Position numbers and translations under genes: made by a program
Part shown: positions 1-9,429 of the stretch, one piece after another
How the letters are laid out: each line of letters begins with the position of its first letter
Numbering within the stretch: position 1 is the stretch's first letter
Source: Prostheceraeus crozeri
Taxonomy: Eukaryota > Platyhelminthes > Polycladida > Euryleptidae
Assembly (NCBI GenBank): GCA_907163375.1
Contig: CAJQUW010013656.1
Coordinates: forward strand, 117,264-181,263
Direction of reading: 5' to 3'
DNA length: 64,000 nucleotides
Notes under the pieces: generated by a model
Databases searched by the model: none
Told to the model about the DNA's origin: nothing
The model's input: only the letters and a program-made list of their open reading frames with translations

Positions 1-326
1 AATTTGCTTCTGTAGTCGTCGTTTCCATGGTGGTATGCGTTTACCTTGGACCTGGTTGCTTGAGTATACCAGCTCTTCCGTCACCTTCGCAGCTGAATAT
101 ATCAGTGTGTTAAGTTCGGTTATGCTGTTGGTCGGAATGCTTCTTGTCACGAATTCGATTTGTTCAAGCAACTTCCTTGTCTCCTTATTGACAGGTATCT
201 TCTTTATATTCACTCGGTTTTCGAGAGTTGCATACTTTTCAATGTATTTGGTAATTCGGAGCTTTGATTGTAGTTCTTCAACAGATAGTGGTCTTTCTGA
301 TATTTCAACGTTCACGTCTTGTGTTG
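1..326. repeat. Direct duplication of part of the LINE ORF (second copy 1257-1582)
   Basis: Bases 1-326 repeat bases 1257-1582 at a constant offset of 1256, with only a few substitutions (for example near 277 and 296). The two copies diverge abruptly after 326/1582. On the minus strand the order is ORF start, middle, reverse transcriptase, then a second copy of the middle. This is not the normal order of a LINE, so it reflects a duplication, a second copy inserted in the same orientation, or an assembly error. Confidence 0.9.
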
Positions 327-931
327 GCCTTGTCGATCTTGTACATATCTAGACATTTGTTTATCCAGGAGTGTGGGATGGAGTCAAATGCCTTACGATA
401 GTCGATCCAAGCCATTGCCAGGTTCTTCTTTCGCCTTTTGCTTTCACTTGTAATTGTTCGGTCTATGGCCAGCTGTTCTTTGGTTCCCCTGCATTTCGGT
501 CGGCATCCTTTCTGTTCGTGGTGCATTATATTGTTTGCTTCGACATGTCTGTTGATCTTGCTTGCAACGATCCCACTGAACAACTTCCACATGGTTGGGA
601 GGCAGGTAATCGGTCTGAAGTTGTCGGGGCGTGGTGGTTTGCTTTCATCTTTGTGTATAAGTACGGTTCTTCCGGTGACCATCCATTCTGGTATTGAGGT
701 AGGGTTCTCTAAGAGCTCGTTGTAGCACGTGGTTAGTCTTGAGTGCAAGCTCTTTAGCTTCTTAATCCAGAAAGCTTGAACCTTGTCCGGACCTGGTGCT
801 TTCCAATTTGCCATGCTGGTTAGTTTGTACTGCATGTCAGTATCGGATATCGACACACTAGCTCGGTTTTGTATGCTATCACACTTGTCTTCTACCTCGT
901 CCAACCATTCAGCATTCTCATTGTGGCACAC
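305..931 (-). pseudogene. LINE reverse transcriptase domain, truncated
   Basis: A 208-residue frame with non-LTR reverse transcriptase blocks: NWKAPGPDKVQAFWIKKL (block 0/1), FRPITCLPTMWKLFSGIVA (block 2) and a block with AWIDYRKAFDSIPHSWI, whose Asp is the first catalytic Asp of the palm. The sequence changes to a duplicated upstream piece at about base 326, so the FADD box, the thumb and any endonuclease are missing. The wording of block 0/1 is typical of the R2/NeSL group. It makes cDNA from element RNA in an intact relative; this copy cannot. Confidence 0.85.
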
Positions 932-2021
932 TTCTGACTCCCATATGTTTTTTTTTCCAGTATTCCATTACTTCATTCTTGTCTTTTAGACTCTCTTCAT
1001 GCGCTTCTTGACCTCTCAACTTTCGATACACCTTCTTAGGATTGTGTAGGAATAGCTTGTTGATTCTGAACTGTTCGTTTCTATCTTCATACCTCTTCAA
1101 TCGATGACTTATTGCTGTTAGACGCTGTTTCGCATCTTCATACACTTCATTGGTGCTTCTTGTGTCCATATGATATTTGCGCAGCATGTAGTGGGGTAAT
1201 CTTCCATTGCATTCAATATACGACTTTAATTGACTGATTTCTCTCCTCAGTGTTTCAATTTGCTTCTGTAGTCGTCGTTTCCATGGTGGTATGCGTTTAC
1301 CTTGGACCTGGTTGCTTGAGTATACCAGCTCTTCCGTCACCTTCGCAGCTGAATATATCAGTGTGTTAAGTTCGGTTATGCTGTTGGTCGGAATGCTTCT
1401 TGTCACGAATTCGATTTGTTCAAGCAACTTCCTTGTCTCCTTATTGACAGGTATCTTCTTTATATTCACTCGGTTTTCGAGAGTTGCATACTTTTCAATG
1501 TATTTGGTAATTCGGAGCTTTGATTGTAGTTCTTCAATAGATAGTGGCCTTTCTGATATTTCAACGTTCACGTCTTGTGTTGCTGTGTCTTCTTCCTCTT
1601 CTTCGTCGTGACTGGAAGGCATGCTATTATTGTTTTCTTCAATTTCTTCATTATCATCGACTCCTGGCTGTGATATTCGGTTTGCAATTTCTTGTATGTC
1701 ATGACAGGTCATCAAGTTATTCTTCACAATTGATCGCTTTTGATTTAGGAGTCCTTGTTCTGTCACGGTTGTGTCTGGATGCATCTGTTTCCATATATCG
1801 TGCATGCGCTTGCGATATCCTCTTTCGTCCGGACGACTTTTGAAGTAGCTCTCAATTACTTGGGCGTTGCTGGCATGTGACCATTTTCTTCTCTGATGTT
1901 TGCAATGTTCGTTCTCTCCAGTAGCCCTACCGCTTGAACGTCCTGGATTCCCAACATTCAACGCAGGCCTTGGTAACCCGGGCGACGCCTGTTCCGGTAT
2001 GACAATTGATTGATTCTCCAT
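918..2021 (-). CDS. LINE (R2/NeSL-like) ORF, N-terminal part
   Basis: A 367-residue open frame on the minus strand, running into the reverse transcriptase ORF at 305-931. The N-terminus holds a basic block and a segment resembling the N-terminal region of invertebrate R2-like LINE proteins (RPDERGYRKRMHDIWK at about residues 60-75). A Glu/Asp-rich stretch follows at about residues 125-150, then a long helical basic region leading to the polymerase. The next ORF continues the protein in another frame; the change falls at an A-run (minus strand) near 945-955, so this is one gene with a frameshift. The start at 2021 is the first Met of the frame and may not be the true one. The family is recognised, the exact clade is not. 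Confidence 0.75.
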   Translation of the reverse strand: MENQSIVIPEQASPGLPRPALNVGNPGRSSGRATGENEHCKHQRRKWSHASNAQVIESYFKSRPDERGYRKRMHDIWKQMHPDTTVTEQGLLNQKRSIVKNNLMTCHDIQEIANRISQPGVDDNEEIEENNNSMPSSHDEEEEEDTATQDVNVEISERPLSIEELQSKLRITKYIEKYATLENRVNIKKIPVNKETRKLLEQIEFVTRSIPTNSITELNTLIYSAAKVTEELVYSSNQVQGKRIPPWKRRLQKQIETLRREISQLKSYIECNGRLPHYMLRKYHMDTRSTNEVYEDAKQRLTAISHRLKRYEDRNEQFRINKLFLHNPKKVYRKLRGQEAHEESLKDKNEVMEYWKKKHMGVRSVPQ

Positions 2022-2171
2022 TCATAGGGTATTGAGCGGGCATAGCGAGATTAAGGAGTTCACCACTTCGAACCCCCGGCATGGCACTTATGGGTTACTT
2101 AGATGTTAGTAGTCCCTACTTAGGTCCCTATATATCATTATTAATGCAGCCTTCACGTTACCACTTTATTA

Positions 2172-2217
2172 GACCTCCAAGTAGCTGGATTACAGGAGCT
2201 TGCCAAAGCACCCGGTC
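2172..2217 (-). repeat. 7SL RNA Alu-domain-like fragment, copy 1
   Basis: On the minus strand this reads like the first ~46 nt of SRP (7SL) RNA: a GACCGGGTG start, then CTCCTGTAATCCAGCTAC with the conserved UGUAA loop of the Alu domain, then TTGGAGGTCT. A second, closer version lies ~130 bp away (2305-2349). The rest of the 7SL molecule is not present. It could be a 7SL-derived SINE head or a truncated 7SL pseudogene. Confidence 0.6.
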
Positions 2218-2276
2218 GGGCTGAGACATAGTATAATGGTTATATTATATATTGGAATTAATAGGTGTTTATATAG

Positions 2277-2369
2277 TTAATAGGTGACTGGATCCATCAT
2301 CAAGGGCCTCCAGGTAGCTGGATTACAGGTGCTAGCCACACACCCGGCCGAAATTAATAAGTGACTGGG
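2277..2369. repeat. Imperfect 15-bp direct repeats flanking the second 7SL-like piece
   Basis: TTAATAGGTGACTGG at 2277-2291 and TTAATAAGTGACTGG at 2354-2368 differ at one base and bracket the 7SL-like piece at 2305-2349. This looks like a target-site duplication of the length left by LINE-driven retroposition. Confidence 0.6.
2305..2349 (-). repeat. 7SL RNA Alu-domain-like fragment, copy 2
   Basis: The minus strand starts GGCCGGGTGTGTGGC, followed by TAGCACCTGTAATCCAGC and TACCTGGAGGCC. This parallels the 5' end of 7SL RNA (the GCCGGGCGC-GGTGGC start, the CCTGTAATCC core and the closing GGAGGC). It resembles a primate Alu head, but the surroundings are plainly invertebrate-type, so it is more likely derived from this species' own SRP RNA. 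It is flanked by probable target-site duplications. Confidence 0.65.
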
Positions 2370-2433
2370 AGCGGGTTCGAACCCAGGCACGTCTGGACCA
2401 TAGCCAGAGACAGTAACCACTGTGCCACCCGCT
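2366..2433 (-). repeat. tRNA-derived SINE-like segment with A and B boxes
   Basis: The minus strand carries a pol III A box (TGGCACAGTGGTTA), about 30 nt, then a B box (GGGTTCGAACCCGC) in a ~68-nt tRNA-like span. The ends do not pair well into an acceptor stem, so a working tRNA is unlikely; it reads as the head of a tRNA-derived SINE. It lies directly upstream (in minus-strand sense) of the 7SL-like piece. No SINE tail is evident. Confidence 0.55.
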
Positions 2434-2439
2434 CGCACA

Positions 2440-4374
2440 GTGTCATCGCATCATTGACTATCGAAAAATCTGCGAATCACATTATTTTTATTATTATTAT
2501 TATTATCACAAGTTTTCCAAAGCATTCACCATTGTTATGTAAGGGACAGCTTCGAGAGGAAAGGAGAAGCCACCGATTTCCACACTATAAATGTCCTGAA
2601 ATGAGGGGGAAGAGAAAAGTGAACTATACGGAGATCCTTCTTTGCATTCAATTTCATGAAAACAATCATGATGGACACAATAAGCATTTACAACCTGAGC
2701 AGCTACTTCTATAAGGAAGTCTAAACAGTTATCGAGCGATTCGACCTGTTATGGAGACTCCTCTGAGACCAATAACCAATTCTCTGAAAAGAACAGCCAG
2801 ATTACATTGAGAAGGGTTTTGGCTGGATAAGTCAAATGACTGGTGCAAAAATTATTTTATCTCCATTCGCTACCTTACAGAGATTGACAGGAAAATGAAA
2901 ACAATAACTTTATTGAAGTTTTCCGGATTTAGTCTGAGAAGTGTTGATGATAAAATATCATGTAGTCAACACAAGAAGATGAAGTTGATGCAGGAGAATG
3001 TTTCCATGCAAAGACTGATTTCAATATGAATCCTAATAATCGAGATGATATAAGTGGTGCTTGCTGCCCTTCACTCCTGAAATGTAAAAAATGTGATTTT
3101 TGTCGTGAATGTACTGTCATAAACAGTGAGTTGGCAATGTTCGACATCCCTGAAGCTGCAAAGTTTTTGAGTAAAATTTATCATGGGAAGTCGTTTCCAC
3201 TAAACGTATCTGCGCTTCAACTATACATTCTTTGCTTGAGTGTATTGTATGAGATCAAACCGAATAGTTCTTCAATTTTCATGTAAAAACTTTATTTGTG
3301 AGAATACCGAAGAAAAACCATTTTTCCAGGTTATACAAGTCATATCTGAAACTGAATAATTGCCTAAGAAAATAGCATTTTTCTTAAAAAAATGAAAGGA
3401 CGATGCTCAGACTATCGATGAATATCATCACATTTCCGATTACTTCGTAAAAATCTCGCTGTTCGCACGTACATGAATCAGATTGCTGAAATTTCAATGA
3501 CATTTTTCAACAGCATGTGCAAGATATTTGTTCATGAAATTTCAAATGCCTCAGTTCTGAGAAAGTTGTTAGAAGAAAAATTGCAAAATTAGCAAATGAC
3601 GCGGAGGTGTAGCACATGCGTTTAGCGCATAAGCATGTGTAAGCTCATGCGTCCTAACTCCTAATGTACATAAATATACATACATGCTGTGCTGGCAGGC
3701 AACCTGTTCTCCAAAATGGTGATTATGCTTATTGACAGTCTATTTGCAAGGTAATCTATATTTAGGAGTGCATGCCTGAACATGTATAAGCCAATTTCAA
3801 CCTATCTGTCCAGAGAAATTTAGAAGTCTATGATTAAAGAATGTAAAACTTGAGATATCCAAGATTCCAAATTGTGAAACATAGGAATCATCTCAATGTC
3901 ATTTTCACTGGGAATGCGAAGGTGGACGGTGAGATGCTCCTAGCTAAATGGTATTATATAGCAAATTAGACGGCCCTAATCATGACAATAAAGGCCGTCG
4001 TATTTCAAATTGGAGATATGTAAACGACTTTCATAGAAAATGACTGAATGAGGTGAAATATCGGCTGACAACCCTACTTACTCAGTAACAATGGTTGACT
4101 GCAGTGTCAGTAACTTCCATGTTTACATGCAAATGCAATGATATCATTCGATGGTTTCAGATCTGCAAAGTTGATACATAGCCTTAAAAATGCCAAATTT
4201 GCAAATTTGCGATTTTGAAGTTTGCAGACTTGAAATTCCCAAAAAGTAACTGATTTTCTGATAACTCTGCTGACCTCATTTCTTCATCTTTCTTTACCTT
4301 TTCTGCATCATCAGATATAACAGATCGTTATCTACCGCAGCAATATTTAAATTTTTGATGCTGTAGGATATCTA
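2440..4374. other. AT-rich stretch with no supported gene
   Basis: There is a short (TTA)n microsatellite at about 2480-2503. The longest frame (3026-3286, 86 codons) has a few cysteines but no recognised motif and is not supported as a gene. I see nothing else here. Confidence 0.6.
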
Positions 4375-4636
4375 CACCATTTCCATGTGTAATATAGAAG
4401 AGGTCAATTGTAATATCGAACTGTAAATTTGTAACATAGAAATCCATCATGCAATATCGAAAATGTCAAATCTAATATAGAAATCTACAATTGTAATATC
4501 GAATTTCAAAATGTGATATAGAAGATATCAGATGTAATATAGAAATCTACATTTGTAATATCGATGTCATAATCGGTGATGAATGAGTGAACTGTTGTAC
4601 TGTTAAAGTAGTCTGCACTGTACCTTTTTGTGTATA
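4375..4636 (+). repeat. Left TIR of the mariner-class element
   Basis: Matches 10881-11146 in inverse orientation over its whole length. It is built from imperfect ~30-bp units alternating AATATAGAA and AATATCGAA cores, so the TIR is itself a small tandem array. Such subterminal arrays may bind transposase; that is inference. Confidence 0.9.
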
Positions 4637-4642
4637 TCTAGA

Positions 4643-4767
4643 GAAGCTGAATCAATTTATTAGAGACGGTAAAGAGATCATCTGGATGGATGAATCCAAT
4701 GTGAATTTGTTTTGCCGCAGAACAGTTGGAAGATCAATAAAGGGTACAAGAGCAGTGAGCATTGGAC
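4643..4767 (+). pseudogene. Inverted fragment of the same transposase
   Basis: The plus strand encodes EKLNQFIRDGKEIIWMDESN and the following residues, which match the minus-strand transposase at about 9740-9852 almost exactly. It holds the first catalytic Asp (WMDES) but has no start, no N-terminal domain and no second half. It abuts the left TIR directly, as if one end of the element had been copied or inverted. It may also be the remnant of a second, deleted copy in the opposite orientation. Confidence 0.85.
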
Positions 4768-5428
4768 TTAAAGCTCCTAAAGGATAACAAACATATTTTG
4801 GCCTATAGCCTATCATAGGCCTAATCAGCATACGGTACCTAGGCTAATGGATTTTATAGGCATTCGTAAACAGCCAGCGAAATTGAAATAACTGGTTAAA
4901 ATTTACATTCAAATCATCAAATGGGATGCAGATTGCAGATAATAGCCTAATGGAATTTTTGATAGCCTTTCATGAATTGTCATGAATTGATTTGATGAAT
5001 TGTCAGTTTTATTGTAATAGAAATAATTAGTTATACTGGGTACGGTACTTTCTAGGAATAATGATTCACTTACATACGCATTACATTGTGCCTAATTGCA
5101 GATTTTCAAAGTTATGCATCTTGCTAAGCTGGCAAGCATCACCACTTTGCTAAATGTGAACTTCTATTTTAGACTGTTTGGGATGCACAATTTCTTTGCA
5201 TAATCTACATTTAAATCTGCATGGGTGGCATTCAATTGCGCTACATATATTCATAGCTCTTTTCCTGCTTAATACCAGTAGTTTCAGATGCGTATAGGCC
5301 TATACATATAAAATAAAAAAGATAACATTTTCATTCCATCATATGACTGTTTATAATACATGTAAAAGTTACAAAGTATTACAATTTGCAACATTGACAA
5401 GCACAAACGTAGCAATTTTCAATGTTTC
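4768..5428. other. Non-coding 3' part of the mariner-class element
   Basis: Lies between the inverted transposase fragment and the transposase stop codon. It is AT-rich, with no frame and no repeat I recognise. Confidence 0.5.
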
Positions 5429-5627
5429 TCAGACACCAACAGTCAGATCGTCCAAATTCATGACAGCCGCATGATAGGTTGTCGTATGTTGGTAGGCCCA
5501 GACACATTGCGCATTACTAACTGTTGAAATTGCCGTTGTCATGATTTCTTCGAGATGTCTTAGTCTCTGCTCAGCAACACCACTTCCGGTTGTATGAAGT
5601 ATCCGCAAATGCTGCTTGATGTGCGCC
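5429..5627 (-). pseudogene. C-terminal end of the mariner-class transposase
   Basis: The minus strand reads AHIKQHLRILHTTGSG, then a helical segment (AEQRLRHLEEIMTTAIS), ending TVGV-stop at 5429. It continues the transposase frame that breaks off at 9430 on the far side of the piggyBac element, so the two parts were contiguous before that insertion. It lies after the third catalytic residue (PIEYIW, in the 9430+ part) and probably forms the C-terminal helices of the DDE fold. No stop is seen in this part. Confidence 0.8.
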
Positions 5628-6062
5628 TTAACCTTCCCCCGACGAAGAGGGGTAAAAAAATACCCCAGAGGTATTTGATAATCGATATTTATGATTTGTA
5701 CTTATTTTTCATTGGCAATATTTTACATGTTTAAAGTACCAAACACACTTGTAAAAAATAAATGATTTGCCTGATGATCAACGTAATGTATATAAATGAA
5801 AAAATGGCCTTAACGTCACTGGGGTATTTTATTACCCCACTTCGTCGGCTACGTCGGTGTTTTTTCTTATTAAAATGGTCTTAGTTTTGTAATTATTTTG
5901 TCTTTAGATCATATGTTCTTCTGAATTAATGATTTCTTTAGTATTCTAGTATACTCCTACAATTAATTTAGCAACGTAAAGCATGCAAATGCATGGAGTG
6001 ACGAGTAAGAAATGAAAAAAACGACGCTTTTATTTGTTCTCATGCGCTTCTCTCTCTATATA

Positions 6063-7413
6063 CAGAGTGTTCAAAAAGTGACTGTGCACCTATTAATTTT
6101 AATATAAAATCAAAACAAATGATTCCAAATCAAGTAATTTGTGTATTAATGATAACCAAGTAACAAAAAGATGTGGGAGCAGTCACAGAAATTGCTGAAA
6201 ATGACCTCCGTTTTCTCGAATACACAATTCAATCCGTTTTTTCATGTTGTTGAACACTGAAGCCAATTCTTCCTGAGTTATGACCTGAATGATTTCACTG
6301 ATGTGCTGTTGAATTTCTTCTAAGTTGCGTGGCTTCCTTTTGAACACTTTTTCTTTAACGGTTCCCCATAGTAGAAATCTAAGGGGCTCAGATCGGGGAC
6401 CTTGGTGGCCAGATTCCAGTGGAGATGAGTCGACTAGGAAAGGCTTCTTTCAGGCGTGACAAGTTTACGCTCGCCGTGTGCGGCGGTGCTCCATCTTGCT
6501 GAAAATAGCCTCTTGTCTTGATAGTTCGTTCATGAAGGGGAGTATCACTTCGTCTCAATACCTTTCTGCATTAATGGTGTGATGAAAAAATTGGTCCAAT
6601 AATTCTCCGACGCGACATTGCACACCACACACCAACTTTGTCGGAATGGAGAGAGAGTTCAATGAACTGATGGGGATTGACAGTCGACCAGTGACGTGAA
6701 TTTTGACTGTTGACATAACCTGACAAGTGAAACCAAGCTTCGTCAGAAAAGAATGTTCTGTTCAAAACGCCATTGTCATCAAGAACATGTCCCATCTGCA
6801 ATAAACACGTTTCTCGTAATCTGTATCTTTCAGTTCATGATACACGTAACCCTGTACGGATAGAGATTTTCGTTTCTTGCGCACTGCGCGTTGAGCCGCC
6901 GATCCAGAGATGTCCGCTTTCTTGACAAAGACAAGAGTAGGAGGTGCTTGGGCTGGTTGGTCATTTGCTCATCGCAAATCGCATTTCTTTCAGCGTCAGC
7001 AAAACTGACGTGAACCGATCCTGTCTCTCTGAACTTGCTATCATCAGGCTTCTGACAGAATTTCTGTATGGAGGATCTTCATTTGGAAAAGCCTCTTCGA
7101 ATCGTTTTCGAACCTCATCTGTGCATTTGCCCATTACAGCGAAACGTGTGTTCAACCAGGAATGTTCTCTGTTGCACAGTCAAGACCATTTTGTCAAGAA
7201 TGAATGAAATTGAACAGCGAAAACAGTGATTTTGTGAAAACATTGTGTTCTCTCGCAGCGTTCAAGCCATCAGTTGCCTATTCACAGATAATCGTACATC
7301 AAACAATGCAATATTAACTGATCGATGCATTAGACATGAATGTAGTTTGTTTACTGAGTAACTTGGTCATAAATTACGATAATCAGGTGCACAGTTTCTT
7401 TTTGAACACTCTG
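6063..7413. mobile_element. DUF4817-type mariner-class element nested in piggyBac
   Basis: 29-bp TIRs start CAGAGTGTTCAAAAAG at 6063 and close inversely at 7413, with ~27 of 29 positions alike. The element is flanked by TA (6061-6062, 7414-7415). It is 1351 bp and carries one transposase on the minus strand. It lies inside the piggyBac 5' region upstream of that transposase, so it is the youngest of the three layers. Confidence 0.92.
6183..7189 (-). pseudogene. Mariner-class transposase (DUF4817/DDxD type)
   Basis: Starts MVLTVQQRTFLVEHTF, the usual opening of the DUF4817 helix-turn-helix domain. The middle holds the first catalytic block FFSDEAWFHLSGYVN with the RRRIIGPIF segment. Further on come FQQDGAPPHTA (second Asp) and RSPDLSPLDFY (third Asp), so the triad is DDD rather than DDE. 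It ends GGHFQQFL-stop at 6183. The N-terminal and middle parts lie in different frames and several small frameshifts are needed to read the whole length, so it is broken. The normal length of ~330-340 residues fits the span. It cuts and pastes its own element at TA. Confidence 0.85.
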
Positions 7414-7661
7414 TATATGTTATTATATCTGTCTCACATTGAACCATTGAAAAATTGGTGTTGCTGCTGTCAATCTACTGTACTTCTTTTCATCTCTCAT
7501 TCTGACTTATAAAGAAACAATATCACGTGAGCCGATTGAGATTCGCTCCGATTGGGCAGCAGCGACATTGCAAGCCATTGGTCGAATAGTGAACACAGCT
7601 CCACCGTCTTGCGACAACCTCTCACGCCTGTATCCTTCACAATATTGCAATTATTATTTCT

Positions 7662-9244
7662 ATGGCTTCACGTTCACGATTGTCAGCTGCATCCATAGCG
7701 TCGATGCTGGAGAATTCTGACGATGACGAGAGAAACGCAGATTCTGACCATGCCAGTGAAACAGAGAGTGATGAATGTGAATTCGGCGAAGAAGAAGGAG
7801 ACATAATTGATCAATCTTATCTGGACAGTGATAACAATTCGGATTCTGAAACAGATGATAATGATACTGAAGATTTGATTCGTGGCAAAAATAATTTTGA
7901 GTTCAGACGGCATAACATCTTCGTGTGTCTCCCGTGTAACTTACGCTGTGAAGGGTTGTGAAGATGAAACCGACTTTTTTCATTACATTATGGACGAGAC
8001 CATGCTGCGTTTCATTCTCAATTGTACCAACAAATGAATTCCAGATGATACCAAAGAAATTTCGCTCGAGGAACTTGAAGGCTATATTTCTGGATGCCTT
8101 CTTCTCGGACTTACAAAGAAAAGGTGAAGAACGACGAACTGATGCGACCTCCTGTGACAAGTTTTACAAAATGCGATTTGTTTTCGACCGTTTCCGATCA
8201 AAGATAAGAACAGCTTTCGAACCATACTCTCATTTTTGTGTCGATGAAGAACTATATTCGTTTCGAGGAAAGTGTAGTTTCAGGCAATATCTTCCAAGTA
8301 AGCCTGCTAAATACGGAATAAAGTATTTCTGTATCAACGACGTCAAAACTTCTTATCTGCTGGATGTCACACCTTATCTTGGAAAGAAAAGTCATTCGTC
8401 AAATAGATCGAAAAATGTTGGAGAAGAAGTTGTACTTGATCTTGCAAAACCATAAACCGATAACTTTTTCTCATCTGTTTCGCTGAATGAGAATCTGTGG
8501 AAGAATGGAATGACACATATTGGAACATTGCGAAAAAATAAAGGGGAGATTCCACCAACGTTCTTACCACAGAGGCAAAAAACAAAATTTTCATCCATGT
8601 TTGCGTTTCACAATCAAATGACAATTGTTTCTTACGTCCCCAATCAGTCAAAAGCAGTTATTCTCATTTCATCGGAACATCACAGCGAGTCGGTTGAAAG
8701 AGATGATGCAAAGAAACCGAGTATCATCATTGCGTACAACGAAACGAAAGGTGCAGTAGACACTTTTGATAAACTGGTTGCCGGATTTTCCTGTCGTCGG
8801 TACACAAACAGATGGACCAAAAATTGTTTCTTTTTTATGTTGGACGCTGCCGCCTATAATTCATTTGTGTTGTTCACTGAAAAAAATCCTGCCGTTCTTA
8901 AAAGAAATGTAAAAATACAACGACGCCTTCATCTGGAACAAATGAGCAAGAATTTGGCTGAGAATGCAATCAGACAAAGAATTCAGCAATGGAAAGACAC
9001 CAATTTTCAATCAATTACGACACAATTGAGGTCAGTTGCAAAGAAGTATGGATATATTGCTGACACGACTGCCTCAGTTTTTGACCATCAAGTGGCATCA
9101 CTTCCGAGTTCTGGGAGATGTTTTGTTTGCCCGAGAGCTCTTGACAGAAAATGCAAAACTCGCTGCATGGAGTGCAAACGTTTTGTTTGCAAGGAACATT
9201 TCAGTGTTACTTGTTCTCTATGCAGTTCTGATGTGCAGCTCTGA
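7662..9244 (+). pseudogene. piggyBac transposase
   Basis: The acidic, Ser-rich N-terminus (7662-7925) is typical of the family. The catalytic core follows with CVDEELYSFRGK (first Asp, ~8240), TDNFF (second Asp, ~8459) and GAVDTFDKLVAGFS (third Asp, ~8755). The C-terminal cysteine-rich domain that binds the element ends is complete (CFVC ... CMEC ... VCKEH ... CSLC, ~9118-9230). Breaks: a frameshift near 7930, a stop at 8033 and another frameshift near 8120 in the first third, then an in-frame TAA at 8453-8455 just before the second Asp. The last 245 codons are clean. The family excises precisely at TTAA, but this copy is disabled. Confidence 0.92.
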
Positions 9245-9429
9245 TGTGCAGTTCCCGGTTCAATTTTTTTTTACTGAGTTTTGTTATTAAAAGAACTTGA
9301 TCCTATAAATGTGTTTTCTTTTTAAAAACATATTTCTACGAAATTAAATAGAGAAATTCGAATGGGGTAAAAAAATACCCCGCTTCGTCGGTGATGTCGC
9401 AAAAAATGTCTTCGTCGGGGGAAGGTTAA

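Larger units (their letters stand above)
5632..9425 (+). mobile_element. piggyBac element inserted in the mariner-class transposase
   Basis: Perfect 16-bp TIRs (CCTTCCCCCGACGAAG at 5632-5647, its inverse at 9410-9425) flanked by TTAA on both sides (5628-5631 and 9426-9429), the strict piggyBac target. A subterminal palindrome, GGGGTAAAAAAATACCCC, occurs at about 5650-5667 and 9364-9382, with a relative at 5821-5840, and CTTCGTCGG motifs sit beside it. Without the nested mariner-class insertion (6063-7413) it is about 2.4 kb, the usual length. The transposase (7662-9244) has several breaks. Confidence 0.95.

Noticed and set aside
2305-2349. Primate Alu contamination
   Set aside because: Only the first ~45 nt resemble Alu/7SL, with several differences from Alu, and the direct repeats and flanks are typical of the surrounding genome; an endogenous 7SL derivative is more likely, though contamination should be excluded.
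2365-2434. Functional tRNA gene
   Set aside because: A and B boxes are present but the acceptor arms do not pair and no sensible cloverleaf could be drawn; called SINE-like instead.
3026-3286. 86-codon frame with several Cys (KCKKCDFCREC)
   Set aside because: Cys spacing fits no zinc-finger family I know and there is no supporting context.
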